In this document: piece by piece, positions 46,965 to 56,014 of the stretch
How positions within the stretch are numbered: position 1 is the first letter of the stretch
Layout of the letters: each line of letters opens with the position of its first letter
NCBI RefSeq assembly: GCF_024584705.1
Contig: NZ_CP097384.1
Span: 4,464,001-4,528,000, forward strand
DNA length: 64,000 nucleotides
Direction of reading: 5' to 3'
From: Blastopirellula sp. J2-11
GTDB taxonomy: Bacteria; Planctomycetota; Planctomycetia; Pirellulales; Pirellulaceae
Notes under the pieces: generated by a model
Told to the model about the DNA's origin: nothing
Databases searched by the model: none
What the model saw: only the letters and a program-made list of their open reading frames with translations
Position numbers and translations under genes: made by a program

Positions 46965-48187
46965 AGACGCGGAACCTCCACGGTGCGAATCAGCTCGGTC
47001 AACAGATCGTCGACGTCGTGCCCTTCGACTTCCGCTTCGGCCGACAAAATCACACGATGCCGGAGCGTAGGAATCGCGATCTGCACCACATCGTCCGGGA
47101 CTGCGTAGTTGCGCCCGCTGAACGCCGCCAATGTTCGCGCCCCTTGCATCAACGTAATCCCCGCACGGGTGGAAGCTCCCATGTGGAACTGCGGCCATTC
47201 CCGCGTCAGGCGAACGATCTTGTTGATGTAGTCGATCAATTTGTCGTCGACGATCACGTTGCTATTGAGTTGCGTGATTTCCAAAATCTCTTGCGGCGAA
47301 GTGACGACTTCCAGTTCTTCTTCCAGGCGACGGTTGATGTCAACTTGCCGACTATGCATCCGCAAGATTTCGGCTTCTTCTTCAAGCGCGGGATAATTTA
47401 AATTCAGCTTGAACATAAACCGGTCGAGTTGCGCCTCAGGCAGGTTGTACGTCCCTTCCGATTCGATCGGGTTTTGCGTCGCCAGCACCAAAAAAGGGCG
47501 CTCAATCTTGTGACTTGTTCCATCAATCGTCACGCGAAACTCTTGCATGATCTCTAAGAGCGCCGCATGCGTTTTGGCGGGAGAACGATTGATCTCGTCC
47601 GCCAGCAGCAACTGCGTAAAGATCGGCCCAGGGCGAAAACGAAACTCGTTCGTCTTCATATCGAAGATCGGCGCGCCGGTAATGTCTGAAGGCATCAAGT
47701 CGGCGGTAAACTGCACGCGACCAAACTGACATCCCAACACGCGCCCGAGCGTTCGCACAAACAACGTCTTGCCCAGTCCCGGCGCGCTTTCGATCAACAC
47801 ATGCCCGCTGGAAAAGAGCGCGGTCAACGTTCCCAAAACAAGCTCGTCTTGGCCCACGTAGATTTTGCTGATTTCCTGGGTGATCTTTTTAAACAGTTGT
47901 CGCGTTCGCGTATCGCTTCCTTCTTCGGCATGATGACCTTCGATAGTCGAACGGAATGCGCCGACCTGCGTCGGCGGCGGCGGCGAAGCGGAAACATGCG
48001 AAGCCGCTGGAGCCGGAAATTTCGGTTCTTCAGCGGCGCCATTTGCGGAGTTATCGTCAGGGATCACTTGCACCGAACCGCAGTCAGGGCACTTCGCTTT
48101 TTTTCCGGCAGCCGAACGCGGGACGCGCAGCGACTTCTGGCAAGCGGAACAAGCGAACTCGATCGTATCAGAGGTTGGCGAACTCAT
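46961..48187 (-). CDS. MoxR-type AAA+ ATPase with N-terminal zinc ribbon
   Basis: A 408-residue ATPase. Residues 8-40 are a zinc ribbon (FACSACQKSLRV, then AKCPDCGSVQVIPD). After a ~55-residue linker comes the MoxR AAA core: Walker A LIESAPGLGKTLFV, Walker B LLLADEINRSPAKTHAALLE, sensor LVLATQNPIESEGTYNLPEA, and a lid with GASTRAGITLMQGARTLAAF. MoxR proteins act as chaperones that insert metal or assemble complexes together with VWA-type partners, here the DUF58 protein. The zinc ribbon is an addition typical of planctomycetes. Confidence 0.95.
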   Translation of the reverse strand: MSSPTSDTIEFACSACQKSLRVPRSAAGKKAKCPDCGSVQVIPDDNSANGAAEEPKFPAPAASHVSASPPPPTQVGAFRSTIEGHHAEEGSDTRTRQLFKKITQEISKIYVGQDELVLGTLTALFSSGHVLIESAPGLGKTLFVRTLGRVLGCQFGRVQFTADLMPSDITGAPIFDMKTNEFRFRPGPIFTQLLLADEINRSPAKTHAALLEIMQEFRVTIDGTSHKIERPFLVLATQNPIESEGTYNLPEAQLDRFMFKLNLNYPALEEEAEILRMHSRQVDINRRLEEELEVVTSPQEILEITQLNSNVIVDDKLIDYINKIVRLTREWPQFHMGASTRAGITLMQGARTLAAFSGRNYAVPDDVVQIAIPTLRHRVILSAEAEVEGHDVDDLLTELIRTVEVPRL

Positions 48188-48227
48188 CGTTGCGAATCAG
48201 GCTCCCAGGAGGGGACAAACGGTATGG

Positions 48228-49430
48228 CTATGGTTTCACACGAGCGCGGCCGACCCGTCGATAGACGGTCTCGCCGCGCGCGATCTGTTGGTATTGGCGC
48301 ACCCGCAGTTGGGCGTAATCGTAATCGTCGGTCGCTTCGAGCAATTCGCCCAAAGCGCCGATATGTTTTTGAAAATCAGAGCAGCGCGTCTCTGGCAATT
48401 GCTTCGGCCGTCCAAAAATCGGGAACGAGGCGAAGCAGAAGACGATCAACAGAATTCCGATATGCAGCCCCAAGGCGCTGATAGGCCACACGGTCAACCA
48501 TTCCCAGCCTGATCGCCCCTGGACGTCATCGCTGGTGGAGACAATTTCGACGCCCGATTCGCCCGATTCCAGAAAGGTGACCGATTCGCCATAGCCGCAC
48601 TCTTCCACCAATTTGGCGGCCAGTTTGCGATGCTCATGGTTGACGAGCGGTTGATTGAGCAGAAAGGAACCGTTGCTGATCAAGATCAGCTGCGTCCCTG
48701 GGGAGTCGAACTCCGCATAGCGGATCACAATCGGGTCGTCGGCGTCGGCTGTCGACAATAAGATCTGGTCGTGCGGAAATTTTTCCGAGAGATCGGGGAG
48801 GTCATCGCTTTCCCAATCGGTCGGCAGCGAGATCCGCGAGCGGAGCACCAGATCGGTTTTATCGGCGTCAATCGCGTCGGCCCAGGGGCCAGCAAGTTGC
48901 TTCGGTCGGCGAATTGGAACGTCACGCTGGACCGAGTACCAATCGCAGTCAAACTTGTCGCTCGATTCGGCAGAGAGGCTGTCGAAATCATGCATCGCTA
49001 TGCCCTTCTCACGCTGGGCGGTCAACTGGTCCTCAGGCGAAGCTTGCGTCTCCATCGAATTCCAGTATTCGATCGCCGCATCAAAGTCACGATCGATGAA
49101 AACCAGCGTTCGCCCTTGCTTTGCCTGGAGCCAATCTTCGAGATACTTCCGCACCTCTTTTGTCGGAGCTTGGAAAGAATCGGGCGCCCAGACGATGACG
49201 TCGCTTTCTTGAATGCGGGGCGAAAGCTTGCTGGCCGAACGTACGCCGTAGCCGGCCTGACGAAACAGTTCGCCCAACACGTGCGTTCCGTTGACGCTGC
49301 CTGTTTTTTGATAACCGTTGCGTGCGCCGTAGGCCGTCGGAATTTTTACTTCACTCGAAAAGCAGCCCCCGGCGAAGATCGACAGTCCGATCATCAGCCA
49401 CAGCATGTTGTGCGAATCAAGCGACTTCAT
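48228..49430 (-). CDS. DUF4350-like membrane lipoprotein of the MoxR operon
   Basis: A 400-residue protein starting at ATG 49430, which overlaps the previous stop by 4 bp. The signal peptide ends in FAGGCFSS (a lipobox). The periplasmic part has NGTHVLGELFRQAGYGVRSA and SDVIVWAPDSFQAPTKEVRK, as in the GldG/DUF4350 type domain found beside MoxR and DUF4129. A second membrane segment is near residue 345 (ALGLHIGILLIVFCFASFPI), followed by a cytoplasmic helix. A 40-bp gap leads to the MoxR gene. Confidence 0.8.
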   Translation of the reverse strand: MKSLDSHNMLWLMIGLSIFAGGCFSSEVKIPTAYGARNGYQKTGSVNGTHVLGELFRQAGYGVRSASKLSPRIQESDVIVWAPDSFQAPTKEVRKYLEDWLQAKQGRTLVFIDRDFDAAIEYWNSMETQASPEDQLTAQREKGIAMHDFDSLSAESSDKFDCDWYSVQRDVPIRRPKQLAGPWADAIDADKTDLVLRSRISLPTDWESDDLPDLSEKFPHDQILLSTADADDPIVIRYAEFDSPGTQLILISNGSFLLNQPLVNHEHRKLAAKLVEECGYGESVTFLESGESGVEIVSTSDDVQGRSGWEWLTVWPISALGLHIGILLIVFCFASFPIFGRPKQLPETRCSDFQKHIGALGELLEATDDYDYAQLRVRQYQQIARGETVYRRVGRARVKP

Positions 49431-50263
49431 CGAACCACTCCGCTCAGATGTTGTCGAAATGGCTCCAATTGTTCCCAACAACGCTCGAAACCGGTTTGCG
49501 TCAGTTTCCTTTGTCCGAAGAACACATCTTCAAACGCTCGCATCGTCACTTCCAGAATATCTTGCAACGCGAAATTTTTGCGGATTTCTCGCAAATACTG
49601 ACCGTTCGTTTTCCCCTTCGCCAAGCGAATGATTTGGCGTTTGTCGAGTTCCACTAATTCGTAGCTGAACAAGTAAACAATCGCTTCGTTGTAGTCTCCT
49701 TTGTCGTAGCAACGACGCGCTTCGGCCAGCAAGTCCGAGTCAGGCCGTTTCACCTGAAACGGTAAGCTCTCGAGGCGATCGACTTGCGTCGTCGTATCGG
49801 CAATCTCGGGCCGATCCTTTTTCGTCAATCGAGCGTCGATCAAATTCGCGTTTTCCAAGTAACGGAAAATCAAATACCCGATGACTCCCAAGCCGACCAA
49901 CACCATGGTGTAAATCATGATCGCGCCCAACGACCAAATGCCGTTGCTGAACAAACTGGAGAGCCACGAAAAATCGGGCCACCAGTTCCAATTCGTCGCC
50001 GCCGAAGCCGGAGTCGGCGGCGCTGGTCGATAGTGGTTCGCCGAGGGAGGCGTCACCGGGACGCGGGCCAACGCGTCTTTCTCGGCGTCGTACCACTTGG
50101 CCGACGGCAACTGCGCCAACTCCTTTTGCGTTGTCGCCACCGGTTCTTCGATGTGACCGCTGGGCTCCGTATCCTCCCACCAGTCTTGTGCGCCGGCGCC
50201 GGCAGCTAGCGAAAAGAGCAACAGGAACGGAGCGATCCGCGAACTGATTCGTAACGCGTTCAT
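49427..50263 (-). CDS. DUF4129-like membrane protein of the MoxR operon
   Basis: A 278-residue protein. Start ATG 50263 overlaps the upstream stop by 4 bp (ATGA), and its own stop overlaps the next start likewise. Signal peptide: ISSRIAPFLLLFSLAAGAGA. One membrane helix at about residues 95-118 (SLGAIMIYTMVLVGLGVIGY) is followed by a cytoplasmic domain with ADLLAEARRCYDKGDYNEAI, the TPR-like DUF4129 signature, and ending in FERCWEQLEPFRQHL. Role: an assembly partner for the MoxR/DUF58 pair, by context. Confidence 0.8.
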   Translation of the reverse strand: MNALRISSRIAPFLLLFSLAAGAGAQDWWEDTEPSGHIEEPVATTQKELAQLPSAKWYDAEKDALARVPVTPPSANHYRPAPPTPASAATNWNWWPDFSWLSSLFSNGIWSLGAIMIYTMVLVGLGVIGYLIFRYLENANLIDARLTKKDRPEIADTTTQVDRLESLPFQVKRPDSDLLAEARRCYDKGDYNEAIVYLFSYELVELDKRQIIRLAKGKTNGQYLREIRKNFALQDILEVTMRAFEDVFFGQRKLTQTGFERCWEQLEPFRQHLSGVVR

Positions 50264-51135
50264 GCGACGATTCCTTTCCAGCGATTCGCTTCGGCCCGCA
50301 CGACCAACTCCACTTCCCAACCTTCACGGCGAATCCGCAGATCGAGATAACTCAAAAAGCGAGCGACCGCCATGTAGGCGGCGACCAGCCAAAGCGAAAT
50401 GGGCAGCAGCACATCGAGCATCATCGCGTCCCATCCCCATTGGCCGAAGAGATATCCGCGCAACGCCCAAATGTTTAAACAAATAGCGGCCGCCAAAGGA
50501 ATCGCCAGCGTCGAAGCCATCGCACGAATGACCATGTCGCCAAAGTTGGGATTGTGCAAAGCGGCGCTGCGCCGTCCGATCGTCATCGTATTGGCGTCTT
50601 TCGCCCACATCGGATTGCGATCTAACAAGATAATCTCGCCGAGGAATGGCCGAACGCCGCGCAAGACCGTCACATAAGCAAGCAGCACAAACAGGAAAAA
50701 AACCCAGGCCTCGCCATCTTCCAGCGTACAAAGAAAGACGAGTCCCATACCCGGTACGACTCCTCGCAACATCGCCACCAACCAAAACATGCGGGGGACC
50801 AGCGCAAACGGCGCCGATAGCATTCGCTTCCAATCCGGCTTGTCATGGAACATCGCGTCCCCCAGCAGCAGCGTCACCAGCGAGGTGGCCAACGGCGCTT
50901 CGATATAAATCAAGAGAACCATTAACAAACCGTACTGGGCGGTCGTCACATCGCTGGGCAAATCGGGACGCAGATTCCACAACAGCGCGACGTTGATCGC
51001 CATGAACGGAATCGCGACGGCCGCCGTGACCACCAATATTCTTGCCGCATAGCGTTTGCCGACCAACAGTCCCAGGTCAAACAGCTCGAGCAATCCTCGT
51101 TCGCGAATCGCGATTTGGGTCTTATCGAATTGCAC
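50260..51135 (-). CDS. Polytopic membrane protein of the MoxR operon
   Basis: A 291-residue protein starting at GTG 51135, 14 bp inside the end of the SpoIIM-like gene, with GAGGAGG about 5 bp upstream in strong support. About six membrane segments are seen, such as RILVVTAAVAIPFMAINVAL, LLMVLLIYIEAPLATSLVTL, MFWLVAMLRGVVPGMGLVFL and AWVFFLFVLLAYVTVLRGVR. The ends are basic (VELVVRAEANRWKG). I do not recognise a domain name. Its place between a SpoIIM-like and a DUF4129-like gene suggests a membrane complex with them. Confidence 0.75.
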   Translation of the reverse strand: MQFDKTQIAIRERGLLELFDLGLLVGKRYAARILVVTAAVAIPFMAINVALLWNLRPDLPSDVTTAQYGLLMVLLIYIEAPLATSLVTLLLGDAMFHDKPDWKRMLSAPFALVPRMFWLVAMLRGVVPGMGLVFLCTLEDGEAWVFFLFVLLAYVTVLRGVRPFLGEIILLDRNPMWAKDANTMTIGRRSAALHNPNFGDMVIRAMASTLAIPLAAAICLNIWALRGYLFGQWGWDAMMLDVLLPISLWLVAAYMAVARFLSYLDLRIRREGWEVELVVRAEANRWKGIVA

Positions 51136-52183
51136 GCTGCCCTCCTCGCGGAAATCCCAGCACGACAAAATAAATCATCAGCAGAAAACTACTGAAGATC
51201 GCGACGAAGACCTTCGCCTCCAATGGCAATGCCGAGGGCGAGATCCAGGCCTCGATCATCGCCGCCAGGCAAAACAACGTGGCGGACGCTCCCATGATCG
51301 GCAAGCTACGAGACGCCGCGATCGTGAGTGAGTCAATTCGACGAAACGCAATCAACTTTGCTTGTGTGAGCAGATCTTCGTCGGGCTGCGGATCTTCGCC
51401 AGGCTCAAGTTCACTCTTCCAATATCGAGGAGAAATGATCGCCATTCCCAACCGCAATCCAGCTCCGGCCGCTAATGCGATAGCGGTCAACTCAAACGGT
51501 CCATGCGCCAACACAAACTCAAAAAAGTTGTCTCGCACTTCATCCGGAACCGACGGGCTCGACATATATCCAAACACGGCCCCCAAGTAGGTCGCGTTAA
51601 ACATCAAAGTTCCAATCCCACCCACGACGGTAATGCCGGTCGCAAAACACTGCAGCCCGATCGACGTGTTGTGCTGGACATACATCGTCGCGCCGGCAGG
51701 AGAAATCCCGCTATTGCCGACTGAATTGCGATGCATATCCGACATCTGCTCTAGACTTTGATTTCCTACAATCGCATCGGCGAAACCGGGATAGATCACC
51801 GGATTGGCGCCGATGAACCAAGAAAGGACGAAGAAACCGAAGAAGAGGACGAAGCAAAGTTGAACGCAAGGATCGACAAAAATGTGACGCGGAGTCGTGA
51901 CCAACAGCTTATAAACCAAGCCGGTCCAGTCGATCGAGCGACTGCGGTACAGCTGGTTGTGAGCACGACCGACCAACTGATGCAAATAGGCGACGATGTT
52001 CGGCGGCAGTTGATACGAATCGGCCAACGCCAAATCGGCGCAAGCCGCGCGATACAATGCCGCAAATCGCGAGATCGCGCGAGCGCCCAGCTTTTTCTTG
52101 CGGCGCATCTCCATCGACGTGCATAGCACCTCCAACTCTTGCCAGTTGCGGCGACGCTTTTCGATGAGTTCGGCGACCTTCAC
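51122..52183 (-). CDS. SpoIIM-like integral membrane protein
   Basis: A 353-residue protein of the stage II sporulation M (SpoIIM/DUF95) family. A helical cytoplasmic start (VAELIEKRRRNWQELEVLCT) precedes about five membrane segments; CVQLCFVLFFGFFVLSWFIG and ATGITVVGGIGTLMFNATYL are typical, as is FVLAHGPFELTAIALAAGAG. It comes second in the operon. Planctomycetes do not sporulate, so the name records homology only. SpoIIM relatives next to RDD and MoxR genes are widespread and their role is not established. Confidence 0.88.
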   Translation of the reverse strand: MKVAELIEKRRRNWQELEVLCTSMEMRRKKKLGARAISRFAALYRAACADLALADSYQLPPNIVAYLHQLVGRAHNQLYRSRSIDWTGLVYKLLVTTPRHIFVDPCVQLCFVLFFGFFVLSWFIGANPVIYPGFADAIVGNQSLEQMSDMHRNSVGNSGISPAGATMYVQHNTSIGLQCFATGITVVGGIGTLMFNATYLGAVFGYMSSPSVPDEVRDNFFEFVLAHGPFELTAIALAAGAGLRLGMAIISPRYWKSELEPGEDPQPDEDLLTQAKLIAFRRIDSLTIAASRSLPIMGASATLFCLAAMIEAWISPSALPLEAKVFVAIFSSFLLMIYFVVLGFPRGGQRAIR

Positions 52184-52202
52184 GCGGGCGGCCCTTTATT
52201 GG

Positions 52203-53126
52203 TTAAGCAACGGGGGACTTGGTCAAAGTCTGCAAATTGGTCGCCGTGCCTGCTGGCGCTCCTCCGTAAACCGACGAATCGGATGACGTGCCGTCCGCCG
52301 ATCGATCTGACAGGAAGGTGCGAAAGTACAACGCGCACAACATCAGATCGTAGCTGGTGTCCGCAGGCAAGTTGAATTGTTTGAGCATCGGCTCGGCCAA
52401 GTGGCCTGCGATCTCGCGTCGGCGCGCGGTCGTAAAAAATCGGCGCCGCTCTACATAGGTGGCTACCGCTTTGCAGAGACTTGGGCCAGCAACAAAATTA
52501 GGAGGAATATAATCGGCCAACTGTCGCGCCCGATCGTCTTCAATTTTTGCGATCTTCATCAGCCAACTGCGATCTTCGATCACCACCATCGTCGCCACCA
52601 GCAAATCGCCCAATCGCTGAAAGCGAGAATTGAACGTCGGGACGATTAGCCCAATCAGAAAGGTAGGCAAGTAAGGCCCTGGATAATTGAGCGCTTCACG
52701 CATCCATTCAAAAGGAAGCGGCGCCAGCGGCATCATGTCGGCATAACGAAAGAGATTGCGGCCGAACGCCTGCAACGCATTGATCGGCTCCCCATCCACG
52801 GTGACCGCGCGAATCGACAAGGCGCGCTTCCCCGGAGTTTGGCCGTTCCAGTAAGTCTCGAACAACGCTCCATAAAACCAATCGAGTAGGAAAAACGCGA
52901 GAAAGCGAATCGCATAGCCCAGTTCGGCCAAGGGCCCCACACGGTCCATCAAGCCGCTGCAGACGACGATCACAAAGATCGTCACATACACCGCAACGCG
53001 AATCGCGAAATCGAGCAGGAAAGCGGTGAGACGCCGAAAGGGACCAGCCGCTTGATAATAGAAAGCGATATTCTCTGGGGTCACGATCTTCAGTCGCGAA
53101 TCGATCGGATCGATGGTGCTCACCAT
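52203..53126 (-). CDS. RDD-family membrane protein
   Basis: A 307-residue protein from ATG 53126. The open frame allows a start at 53189, but family members begin close to the phrase DSRLKIVTPENIAFYYQAAG found here near residue 10. The RDD domain has about four membrane helices with the conserved Arg and Asp residues: PFRRLTAFLLDFAIRVAVYV and WNGQTPGKRALSIRAVTVDG. A Ser/Thr-rich C-terminal tail follows. It is the first gene of the seven-gene MoxR/DUF58 operon. Confidence 0.88.
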   Translation of the reverse strand: MVSTIDPIDSRLKIVTPENIAFYYQAAGPFRRLTAFLLDFAIRVAVYVTIFVIVVCSGLMDRVGPLAELGYAIRFLAFFLLDWFYGALFETYWNGQTPGKRALSIRAVTVDGEPINALQAFGRNLFRYADMMPLAPLPFEWMREALNYPGPYLPTFLIGLIVPTFNSRFQRLGDLLVATMVVIEDRSWLMKIAKIEDDRARQLADYIPPNFVAGPSLCKAVATYVERRRFFTTARRREIAGHLAEPMLKQFNLPADTSYDLMLCALYFRTFLSDRSADGTSSDSSVYGGAPAGTATNLQTLTKSPVA

Positions 53127-53332
53127 GCGGGAATCGGTATCGGAATGAAGAGAGGAAGAATCGCCCTGGAGTTCGCATCCACGGCCCATCTCTAGTGTAG
53201 TACGCCGGGACGCTCTCTCTCCAGAGGTAAGTCGCAGGGAAACGCCGGAAGGTTCTCAAAATCGTCCCATTTCGCTATATTTTGAGCGCGTTCGCTTAGA
53301 ATTTTCTTGTCACTTTCGCCCCGGACGATCGG

Positions 53333-54763
53333 ATGCGCCAAACCTACCCTCTCCTTTTCGCCGGCCAACCGCACGAACCGAATCTTGACCTCGAAGTTTG
53401 CGACAAGTATTCCGGCGAAGTCGCTGCACGTGTTCCGCTTGCGTCCCCACAGCTCATTGAGCAAGCAATCGCCGCCGCAGCCGCCGCGACGCGCCCCATG
53501 GCGCAGTTGAAAGCCTACGAGCGCCAAGACGTTCTGCAGCACTGCGTCAAACGCTTTCAAGAGCGCCAAGACGAACTTGCCGAGACCCTCTGCGTTGAAG
53601 CTGGCAAACCGATTCACGACAGCCAGGGCGAAGTGACCCGGCTGATCGATACCTTTAAAATCGCCGCCGAAGAAGCGACCCGCATTACCGGCGAAGTGAT
53701 GCCGCTTGATATTTCGTCGCGGGCGGCCAACTATCGCGGCATGTGGCGACGCGTGCCGATCGGCGCCTGCTCGTTTATCTCCCCCTTCAACTTTCCGCTC
53801 AATCTGGCCGCGCACAAGATTGCTCCGGCGATCGCCGCCGGTTGCCCCTTTGTTTTGAAACCGGCCAGCTTGACTCCGATCGGCGCGCTGATCATCGGCG
53901 AAGTTCTGGCCGAAACGAACATGCCGGAAGGTGCGTTCTCGATCTTGCCCTGCCGTCGCGACGGGGCCGAGCTGTTCACCACCGATCCCCGTTTGAAGCT
54001 GCTTAGTTTCACCGGATCGCCCGAAGTGGGCTGGAAACTAAAGTCCCAAGCAGGCGCCAAAAAGGTCGTGCTGGAACTAGGCGGCAATGCGGCCTGTATT
54101 GTCGACGCCGATGCCGATCTAGAGGATGCGGTCGAGCGGCTGATCGTCGGCGCGTTCTATCAATCAGGGCAAAGTTGCATTAGCGTGCAGCGCATCTTAG
54201 CGCATCGTGACATCTATGACGAATTGAAATCACGACTCGTCGCCGCGGCTTCGCAATTGAAATCAGGCGATCCCAAAGTCAAAGAGACCTTCATCGGTCC
54301 GATGATTACCACTGGCGAAGCGGAACGCGTCGAGTCATGGATCAACGCCGCTGTCAAAGCCGGCGCCAAGTTGCTCACCGGCGGTCAGCGCCAGGGAGCG
54401 ATGGTCGAAGCGACTCTGCTAGAGAACGTTCCGACCGACCAGCCCCTCTCGTGCGACGAGGTCTTCGGGCCGGTCGCGATGCTCGCGCCGTTTGACAACT
54501 TTGACGATGCACTGCGGATCGCCAATGACAGCCAGTTTGGGCTGCAGGTGGGGATCTTCACGCGAGACGTCTATAAGATCCTGACGGCCTGGGATCAGAT
54601 GGAAGTGGGCGGCGTGATCATCGGCGACGTCCCTTCGTGGCGCGTCGATCATATGCCGTATGGCGGCGTGAAAAACAGCGGCCTGGGACGCGAAGGAATC
54701 CGCTTCGCGATCGAAGACATGACCGAGATCCGCAACCTGGTCATTCGCGAAATCGACGCTTAG
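53333..54763 (+). CDS. NAD(P)-dependent aldehyde dehydrogenase
   Basis: A 476-residue aldehyde dehydrogenase of the classical, non-acylating type. The catalytic Cys lies in FYQSGQSCISVQRIL, the catalytic Glu in KVVLELGGNAACIVD, and the nucleotide loop in LLSFTGSPEVGWKL; PSWRVDHMPYGGVKNSGLGR ends the fold. The substrate cannot be read; succinate-semialdehyde- and glyceraldehyde-type branches are both compatible. It is divergent from the RDD operon, about 200 bp away, and unrelated to the microcompartment enzyme at 2495. Confidence 0.92.
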   Translation: MRQTYPLLFAGQPHEPNLDLEVCDKYSGEVAARVPLASPQLIEQAIAAAAAATRPMAQLKAYERQDVLQHCVKRFQERQDELAETLCVEAGKPIHDSQGEVTRLIDTFKIAAEEATRITGEVMPLDISSRAANYRGMWRRVPIGACSFISPFNFPLNLAAHKIAPAIAAGCPFVLKPASLTPIGALIIGEVLAETNMPEGAFSILPCRRDGAELFTTDPRLKLLSFTGSPEVGWKLKSQAGAKKVVLELGGNAACIVDADADLEDAVERLIVGAFYQSGQSCISVQRILAHRDIYDELKSRLVAAASQLKSGDPKVKETFIGPMITTGEAERVESWINAAVKAGAKLLTGGQRQGAMVEATLLENVPTDQPLSCDEVFGPVAMLAPFDNFDDALRIANDSQFGLQVGIFTRDVYKILTAWDQMEVGGVIIGDVPSWRVDHMPYGGVKNSGLGREGIRFAIEDMTEIRNLVIREIDA

Positions 54764-54778
54764 CGTGGTGACAACAAA

Positions 54779-54815
54779 ACAGATCGTCGAACGCTTCGAC
54801 GATCTGTTGATTCTT
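54779..54815. terminator. Terminator between convergent genes
   Basis: ACAGATCGTCGA and TCGACGATCTGT pair perfectly over 12 bp around ACGCT and run into TGATTCTTTCTTT. It lies 16 bp after the dehydrogenase stop and 24 bp before the end of the convergent gene. Confidence 0.75.
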
Positions 54816-54838
54816 TCTTTGCAGTGGAAGCAGCCGTA

Positions 54839-56014
54839 CTAGCCGTGAATTCGGCGATGGATCACTTCCGGATCGATCGGAATCACTTTGGTCGTCGCCG
54901 AATAGTCGGCGGTCAACACGCTGCGATTCTTCTTTTGCTTCTTCAGTTCGTACTGAATGACGTAGGCGCCGATCTGCACTCCGCCGGTGGTGTAAACCGG
55001 GGGCCACAGCTCTTCTGGTCGGCTCGATAGCGTCTTGGCGAGCAACCGCGTGCCCCGTCCCGAATAACCGCCGAGCGACATTTCAAGCCGCCCTTGCGAT
55101 TCGTGATAGGCGTACAACACGTAGGCCGGTTCCCAGGTCGTTTCGTCCCACTTGGCGCACTTCCACGATCCGTCGGCCGTTTCGTAGTAGAAGCCCGGCG
55201 TCTCCGGCGTTTCGGTCTTCGACAATCGCTTGCCGCCGCTGCACGACTCTGGATGCTCGACGTTCTTCTCGCGATGTCGCAGATAGATCGGCACGGCGCG
55301 ATCACTCGGTTTTTCGACTTCGTCTTGGCTAATGTATGGTTCGCAGTTGAAAATGCTGGCCATCGAAATCTCGACGACCGGGTTGCTGCGGATACTGCCG
55401 AGACAGATCAACGCTTTGTCACCCTGGGCGGCGTGGAAGTTTTGATAAACTTCGTTCGCGCGGGCATGCACTTCTTCGTTGTCGGCTTGCCCCGGCGCCC
55501 AGACGAGCGTTTGGAACAAGTCTTCTGGCTGCGGAATCGGCGCGTCGAAAATCTGCTCGCCCATTTCGTTGAGCATCACCGGCTCAGGCGGTCCTTCGTT
55601 GCGGTGGTATTTGGCGGTTCCGCCCAGCGTTGAAATGCCGGTCAGCAGTTCCCCCTGCAAGATCGTATCCGACGCAACGACCCAAGCCCCTTCGGGCCAG
55701 TTCTCGTCAGCACGAACGCCCAAGCACATTTCAATGCGGCGGCGACGAGCCAACAATTCCCAAAAGTTCTCCGGCTCGACCGAGAATAGCGAGCCCGGCA
55801 ATTGGCCGGCGTCCGCATATCCATGCTTGATCAGAAAGTCGCACAGCTGCGACAGCGCCGAGAGCGGAATATATTTCGCTTCGTTCTTCAACAGCGACGA
55901 AACCTGATGGCGATCGAGTCCCGTATAGTCGCAAATCGCCTTGATCGTCCCCGGCCGCTTTTTCGGGTCGGGAGAGTGATTCAGAATTTCCGCGAGACGA
56001 AAGGAGAATTTCAT
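54839..56014 (-). CDS. HTH protein with uncharacterised C-terminal domain
   Basis: A 391-residue protein starting at ATG 56014 (CAGGAGC upstream; a TTG two codons earlier also fits). Residues about 5-75 form an XRE-like DNA-binding domain: FRLAEILNHSPDPKKRPGTI, DYTGLDRHQVSSLLKNEAKY and PLSALSQLCDFLIKHG. The next 300 residues form a domain I do not recognise, with RRRRIEMCLGVRADENWPEG, VYQNFHAAQGDKALICLGSI, and SLGGYSGRGTRLLAKTLSSR. A metabolite-sensing or enzymatic role is possible but unsupported. It appears to be a stand-alone gene. Confidence 0.78.
   Translation of the reverse strand: MKFSFRLAEILNHSPDPKKRPGTIKAICDYTGLDRHQVSSLLKNEAKYIPLSALSQLCDFLIKHGYADAGQLPGSLFSVEPENFWELLARRRRIEMCLGVRADENWPEGAWVVASDTILQGELLTGISTLGGTAKYHRNEGPPEPVMLNEMGEQIFDAPIPQPEDLFQTLVWAPGQADNEEVHARANEVYQNFHAAQGDKALICLGSIRSNPVVEISMASIFNCEPYISQDEVEKPSDRAVPIYLRHREKNVEHPESCSGGKRLSKTETPETPGFYYETADGSWKCAKWDETTWEPAYVLYAYHESQGRLEMSLGGYSGRGTRLLAKTLSSRPEELWPPVYTTGGVQIGAYVIQYELKKQKKNRSVLTADYSATTKVIPIDPEVIHRRIHG

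Noticed and set aside
46965-47198. Longer start for the DUF58 protein
   Set aside because: The extension lies within the MoxR gene in another frame; GTG 46964 with a GTGA overlap is the regular pattern of this operon.
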